Origin: Trebouxia sp. TZW2008 | Lineage: Eukaryota; Chlorophyta; Trebouxiophyceae; Trebouxiales; Trebouxiaceae | Length of the DNA stretch: 64,000 nucleotides | Reading direction: 5' to 3' | Assembly: GCA_002118135.1 (NCBI GenBank) | Contig: BDIU01000350.1 | Span: 62,001-126,000 of the forward strand | In this document: positions 59,501-64,000 of the stretch, in pieces | Layout: every line of letters starts with the position of its first letter | How positions within the stretch are numbered: the first letter of the stretch is position 1 | Notes under the pieces: generated by a model | Databases searched by the model: none | What the model was told of the DNA's origin: nothing | Seen by the model: only the letters and a program-made list of their open reading frames with translations | Program-made: the position numbers and the translations under genes

Positions 59501-60440
59501 CGCTCAGCTTGCAACTGCCGGTGACAAGCGCGTAGCAACGACCAGCTGAGCTGCAAGCTGAAGCGACCAGGTATGAGCGATGCGCTCTGCAGGCGCTGTT
59601 CAGCACAGAAATTAGATCAGAAGCTGAAGATCAGGGCGTTGACGATGAAGTTCAAGAATCTGAATCAGGCCCCATGTGGGGTCCATTGCGACCACGTGAA
59701 TGATGAAGTCTGACAGCTGAGCTGAGCCTGTGTCACCCAAAAATGGTAGGGAGCGCGCTTCTCTCTGTCACAGCAGAACACCAAACTGTGTATTCCGGCA
59801 CGAGGAGTTAGAGTTAGAGTCAGAGCGCACAGTCAGAAGCAGCTTCGCAATCTGCTGCTAAAGATTGGAACGATTGCAGTGGTTTGGCTCGCATACTCAA
59901 ACGTGCCACTCTCAGTATGCTAGCAGCACTTGTTTCCTGTTTTCTCGATTGCGTGATACACGAAACAAACAAGGCGCTAGTGTGAATGCCATACACGGTT
60001 GCACAAGTTTGTGAACAAAACAAAGGACACAGCTGTATGCAGGAAAGAACAGCAACTTGCAACAACAACAACACAATTGCAGCCAGTGGACTTGCAAATC
60101 AAAGCATAAGCTGCGCTGTCAGCAGACCTAAGAAGATTGAATTCTGAAAGAAGAACCCTTTGCTTGACTGATGTTGCAACTGCCATGAGGCTGCATAGGT
60201 TCAACCTGTTACTTGCTTAAGCTACCAAACTCGGCATACTATTTGTTGATGATGACAACACTGTCCTCAAGCTGAAAAGTTGTATCCCCTTGGCTGGTTT
60301 GCTTTTGGTTGGATCTGTGCCATTCAGGCACGCCAGAAGCGTGTGTATTTCTGCTGCAGGTGTAGTTTGGCTACACTGGATTGGCAGTCAGGTGTTGTCT
60401 GCAACAAAAAACATCTGTGTTGCTTCTCTTGTGCATGTGT
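59501..60440. other. Intergenic between CHLI and the secreted-protein gene
   Basis: Should hold the promoter of the gene starting at 59500 and the CHLI 3' UTR. No gene seen. There is a short GAGTTAGAGTTAGAGT repeat near 59805. Confidence 0.5.
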
Positions 60441-63400
60441 TCAAGGCAAGCCGCCCCAAGAGCCAGCCTTTTTGCCCGTCCTGCTGTTTGCAGCTTGTTT
60501 CCTCTTCTGCTCCTCTGCTTCCTTCTTGGCTTTGTCAGCTGCTGCAGCCTCTTTGGGCTTAGTAATCCGCTGGAAAGCCAAGCGCACCTTGGTGCCGCCA
60601 TCTATTTGGTCCAAAGGATCTTTTCTCAATCTGCATGATGTTCATCAGGTGAATCATTTGCAACATCTTGCTTCAAAATGTGCCCTGAGCTCAGATTGCG
60701 TTTTATGTTTGCGATTATCTGCAACAAGTTGCTTTAAAACAAGCCTTGAACCCAAATTGCTTTTCAACACAAACACAAGACACGCAAGCAGAAAGCCAAA
60801 AAGGGCGGCTTGAAGGGGAGTCGAGTAACTACTTGGCTAAGCAACTTTCTGTGCACAACTTTGGTTGACCGACGCAGACAAGTTCCAGGCGAGGCAGGTC
60901 AAATGCTTGCACCAGACCTGGCCAAAGCAAACAGCGAGCATTGCGACATGAAGCATTGCATCAGCTTGTATTGCAATGTACCCAGAGGCATGCAGAAAAC
61001 AAGCATGCTTTGGCTGCTATTGCGGTTGATGTGCATTCCCTGGCCAGCAGCATGCATGTGACTGGAACACAGAACAACCACATGCATCATGACCTGGCTG
61101 TGATAAAGTCACAAGACAGTGGCATGCGGTCTGGCCTACCTGTGATTTAGACACAGCCCAATGACTTTTTCCACATCTTGTAGAGTGACTTCTTCCCGTC
61201 CTTCAAACGCTACCAAAGCTGTGGCTGCTCTGTTAGTCACAATGTCTCCTCGTATCCCATCAACATCCAGCAAGCTGCAGATCTCGCTGATTTTGAGACG
61301 CACGTCAGCTGGCATGCTGACCTTTTTGAGGTTCTTGCTGGCTGTCACTAAGCGCTGCCGCAACTGATCTTGCTCCTTGCTGGCTTGATAGCAGAAGTCA
61401 TCTGGGTTCTGCACCATTTGCATTGAGTGTCTTGGAATCAGCAATTTCCAATTGCTCAAAGAATATGCAGGAAAACATCAAGCAGGACTGCATGGTAATG
61501 GGTTTGCTGTCAAGTGCAATCGGGCGCTGCCTGAGCCTACACAAAATTGCTTCCTGATACATAACAATACACAAACACTCTAAGGATCTTCATGCAGTGA
61601 CCTCAGTCGTAGCAGACCAATACTTAAGTTTCAGCTCATGCTAGCAACCTGCTTTGGCAGACAGCGCCTTGCTTCACAATTGTGAACATTGTGAGGCACA
61701 AACATTGCCTTGTGATCTGCTTTGCATGAGCCCTGCATAACAACTGCGTGCTGGTTCAATAGTGTTGCAGTTTGACTGAAATACAGCTAGGTGGCGGAGC
61801 TTGCCTGTGGGCAATAGCAGACTTTTTGCGCATGGCAGTTTGCCATGTTACAGATTTGAGCCAGACTAGTTTCAAACAGAATGACAAGAATTTCTTCAGC
61901 TCGCTTGTTTGTACTCTGTTCACAAGAGTAGAAACAAGCGAGCTTCATCACCTCATCATTTGATAAGCCAAGCGATTTGTCCAACAACGGATCTCATGGC
62001 ATTGTAATGGACTCCCTTCATGACGAAGAAGGATCCGAACATAAGGAGGAAGAAGAAGGTGTTATGAGCTCACCTCTTCATAAGCCAATTTGTCCAACAC
62101 CATTTGCAGGCGGGTGTCCACGTCCAGCAGTGTGGTCACATTGACACTCATGCCAAACCTGTCCAGCAGCTGTGGCCTCAGCTCTCCTTCCTGTGAGCAA
62201 AAGAGCACATTTAGCAACAACATCTTTTGCCTGTAGCTCTGTGGCACTATCTGCAGATTGCATTTGCTTTGAGGCAAGTGCTGGCCGGCCGTGTCTGATT
62301 ACATGACGCACACATATCTGCCTGCAAGCCATAACACCCAGTGACTCACATCCGGCTCTCTATCCCAGACTATGGACCCCATTGCTTGATTGAGACAACT
62401 GATGCCTTTTGCCTGAAAGTTGCTGGTGCTGGACGCACAGCAAGATAATCAGGCAATTGAGATTGATTGGAAGGTGGCACCAGCATATTGTGGACATGTA
62501 TCAGAGCCCTGCACACCCTGATTGTCCTTGCCATCAATATGTAGTACAACTGTGTCAAAGCCCATACATTTGGGCCTTTTGTGCACTTGAGCCTTGCTTG
62601 ATGCGTTGGACGGACGCATCAGAAGGCAGCAGGTGTTACCACACAGCAAGTGCTATTGTTCCTTTCCAGCAAATTCTGACATGACGTTCACTCGCAGTGA
62701 GATAAGAGTTGTACCGCTCCAAAACATGTGAACTTGCACAAGCTTGCATGATGACTTGCAAAAACTGGACACCGCACCTGAGGGTTGCCAGAGCCAAGCA
62801 TGATGAATTTGGCAGGGTGTACAATGCTGACGCCCTCACGCTCCACAGTGTTGAGCCCACTGGCTGCGCTGTCAAGCACCACATCCACCAGACCGTCATC
62901 TAATAGGTTCACTTCATCCACATACAGTATGCCTCGGTTGGCTTTTGCCTACATGTCAGGCACAGAGGTCAACATGTTGAGTGTGCACAAGTTGCCTCAA
63001 AAGTTGCAATGCACCAAGGGTTCACTCCATCCACATAGAGAATGCCTCTGTTGGTTTTTGCATGCTTTGCAGGAACAAGGGTATCGAGATCGTGCACACG
63101 GATCCATTGCATGAAAGGCAATGGGTTCAAGACATTGGCAATGGGTTCAAGACATTGGCAATGAACAGTTTGCTTGGAAAGCTGCGCAATTACATCAAGA
63201 TGTTGAACATGCATCAATGCATGACCATCTTGAAAGACAATCTTTTGGATGGGATTGAGCAAGTGGCACAAGGACATGCTTTGTGCTGTCATGACAAGAC
63301 TCTTGTTGAGGTGCACCTTGTTTGAGGCACCCTAGCATGACAGCAAGGGTGCTACAGTCAGGCAGGCAGCAGAGACTGCAAGATGCATGTTCATCAAAGA

Positions 63401-63899
63401 CACAAGTAGCATACCAGCAGCCCAGGTTCATATGCTTTGATACCCTCTTGAAGCGCTTTCTCGATATCTATGGTGCCACATATCCTGTCCTCTGTTGCAC
63501 CCAAAGGCAGTTCAACCTGAAACCGAACTTCAGCTAGTCAGGTGATCAGTTCTTGTCAGATCACTGTCTCCTCGCGAGTATGCTTGCGCTTGCCCTCTTG
63601 AATGCACATCACACACAAGAAACAATAGTCAATGCCAAAGTTGCAACTCAGATCAATGTCAATTGCAGTGCTGACAGAATGACAGCATGCCAGATTGCAG
63701 ACAGCACTGCAACAATATGCGTGACAAACGCAGAGGGCAGTACCAGGGGCGTTTTGGCGCGTCCTGTTGGCAAGGGGTCTCCATTCCTGTATGCTTGCAG
63801 TGCTGTTGGTCCCATAAGATTCGTGTCAGTTGGGCTGCTGTTGAAAGGGTCATCAGGTACAACATCAATTTCTGGCAGCAGATCTACCATGGCTCTGAC
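60441..63899 (-). CDS. CHLI: Magnesium-chelatase ATPase subunit I, 3' part (5' exons beyond window)
   Basis: CHLI is the AAA+ motor that, with CHLD and CHLH, drives Mg insertion into protoporphyrin IX in the plastid. Exact in-phase exons: 63899-63744 ([20 protein letters not shown]), 63516-63415 ([20 protein letters not shown]), 62948-62778 (Walker [26 protein letters not shown]), 62190-62074 ([13 protein letters not shown]), 61408-61140 (sensor/arginine region [15 protein letters not shown]) and 60630-60441 ([20 protein letters not shown]). Walker A lies outside. Unlike the typical plant protein, which ends soon after the AFQR motif, this one adds about 40 Lys/Ala/Glu-rich residues ([20 protein letters not shown]...). 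That may indicate a CHLI2-type paralogue, which I cannot verify. Two introns contain ghost edges. Confidence 0.93.
61898..61944. other. 20-bp hairpin in a CHLI intron
   Basis: AGCTCGCTTGTTTGTACTCT, a 7-nt loop, then AGAGTAGAAACAAGCGAGCT: a stem of 20 bp with one mismatch. It adjoins a ghost donor copy. It could be a palindromic insertion scar or a small-RNA hairpin. The stem is short for a typical algal miRNA precursor. Confidence 0.6.
61948..61995 (-). repeat. Ghost donor-side copy of CHLI exon 62190-62074
   Basis: On the minus strand GTTGTTGGACAAATCGCTTGGCTTATCAAATGATGAG|GTGATG copies the exon end GTGTTGGACAAATTGGCTTATGAAGAG|GTGAGC, with small insertions that break the frame. Downstream of the working donor. 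Confidence 0.7.
62995..63070 (-). repeat. Ghost acceptor-side copy of the CHLI Walker-B exon
   Basis: On the minus strand CAAAAACCAACAGAGGCATTCTCTATGTGGATGGAGTGAACC copies the start of exon 62948 (GCAAAAGCCAACCGAGGCATACTGTATGTGGATGAAGTGAACC). In the copy the catalytic DE reads DG and the acceptor AG is lost (GCATG). It is about 110 bp upstream of the working exon. Confidence 0.75.
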
Positions 63900-64000
63900 C
63901 TGCAGAAAAAAGTTGCTTTCGCATGTTTTTCTTGTCTGTCAAAGCAACACGTGGCAACAAGGCCTGCGACTATGTAAGCATGAACAAGCACTCACAGCAA

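Noticed and set aside
59800..59825. Telomere-like GAGTTAGAGTTAGAG
   Set aside because: Only about two units and interstitial. Not evidence of a telomere.

Overview
This window looks like nuclear DNA of a green alga, most likely a trebouxiophycean-type chlorophyte. The evidence is a magnesium-chelatase CHLI subunit, a plant-type O-methyltransferase, a VIT/CCC1-type metal transporter, ordinary eukaryotic housekeeping genes (TIM9, SRP9), dense GT-AG introns of roughly 100-800 nt, Ala/Pro/Gln-rich proteins and CAG/CTG and poly-G runs. Nothing is operonic or prokaryotic. The species is an inference.

Layout: 1-7274 (+) is a gene for a Ser/Arg/Gln-rich protein, cut at the left edge. 7633-10127 (-) is a caffeoyl-CoA-type O-methyltransferase, head-to-head with a VIT-family transporter at 10441-12265 (+). 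12641-13930 (-) is an unrecognised gene with an in-frame stop. 15241-31322 (-) is one 16-kb, at least 22-exon gene for a secreted/membrane giant: signal peptide, Pro/Thr-rich glycosylated stalk, two bacterial-type Ig-like domains, about nine membrane spans, Ser/Pro-rich tail. Then on the same strand follow TIM9 (32744-33205), SRP9 (34095-34595), a macro-domain/PARP gene (35621-43815) and ankyrin exons (44047-45719) that may belong to it. A protein kinase lies at 47720-51426 (-). 51.4-57.9 kb has no convincing gene but holds an approximately 80-bp satellite-like array. A secreted His-rich protein (57917-59500, -) and the 3' part of CHLI (60441-63899, -, running off the right edge) close the window.

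The most striking feature is not a gene but a pattern. Nearly every multi-exon gene carries truncated, decaying copies of its own exon edges inside the neighbouring intron. Copies that include a 3' splice site lie upstream of the working exon. Copies that include a 5' splice site lie downstream of it. This is what tandem duplication across a splice junction predicts, because the extra copy can be absorbed by the intron. One exon has six tandem copies of its acceptor, another has four, and the pattern also touches the VIT, O-methyltransferase, PARP and CHLI genes. I call these 'ghost exon edges'. Separately, a pogo-like MITE sits inside a coding exon of the PARP gene with its TA target duplication forming GT...AG, the geometry expected of a transposon-born intron.

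Exon coordinates marked exact were checked by splice-site phase and codon count by hand. No transcripts or database searches were available.
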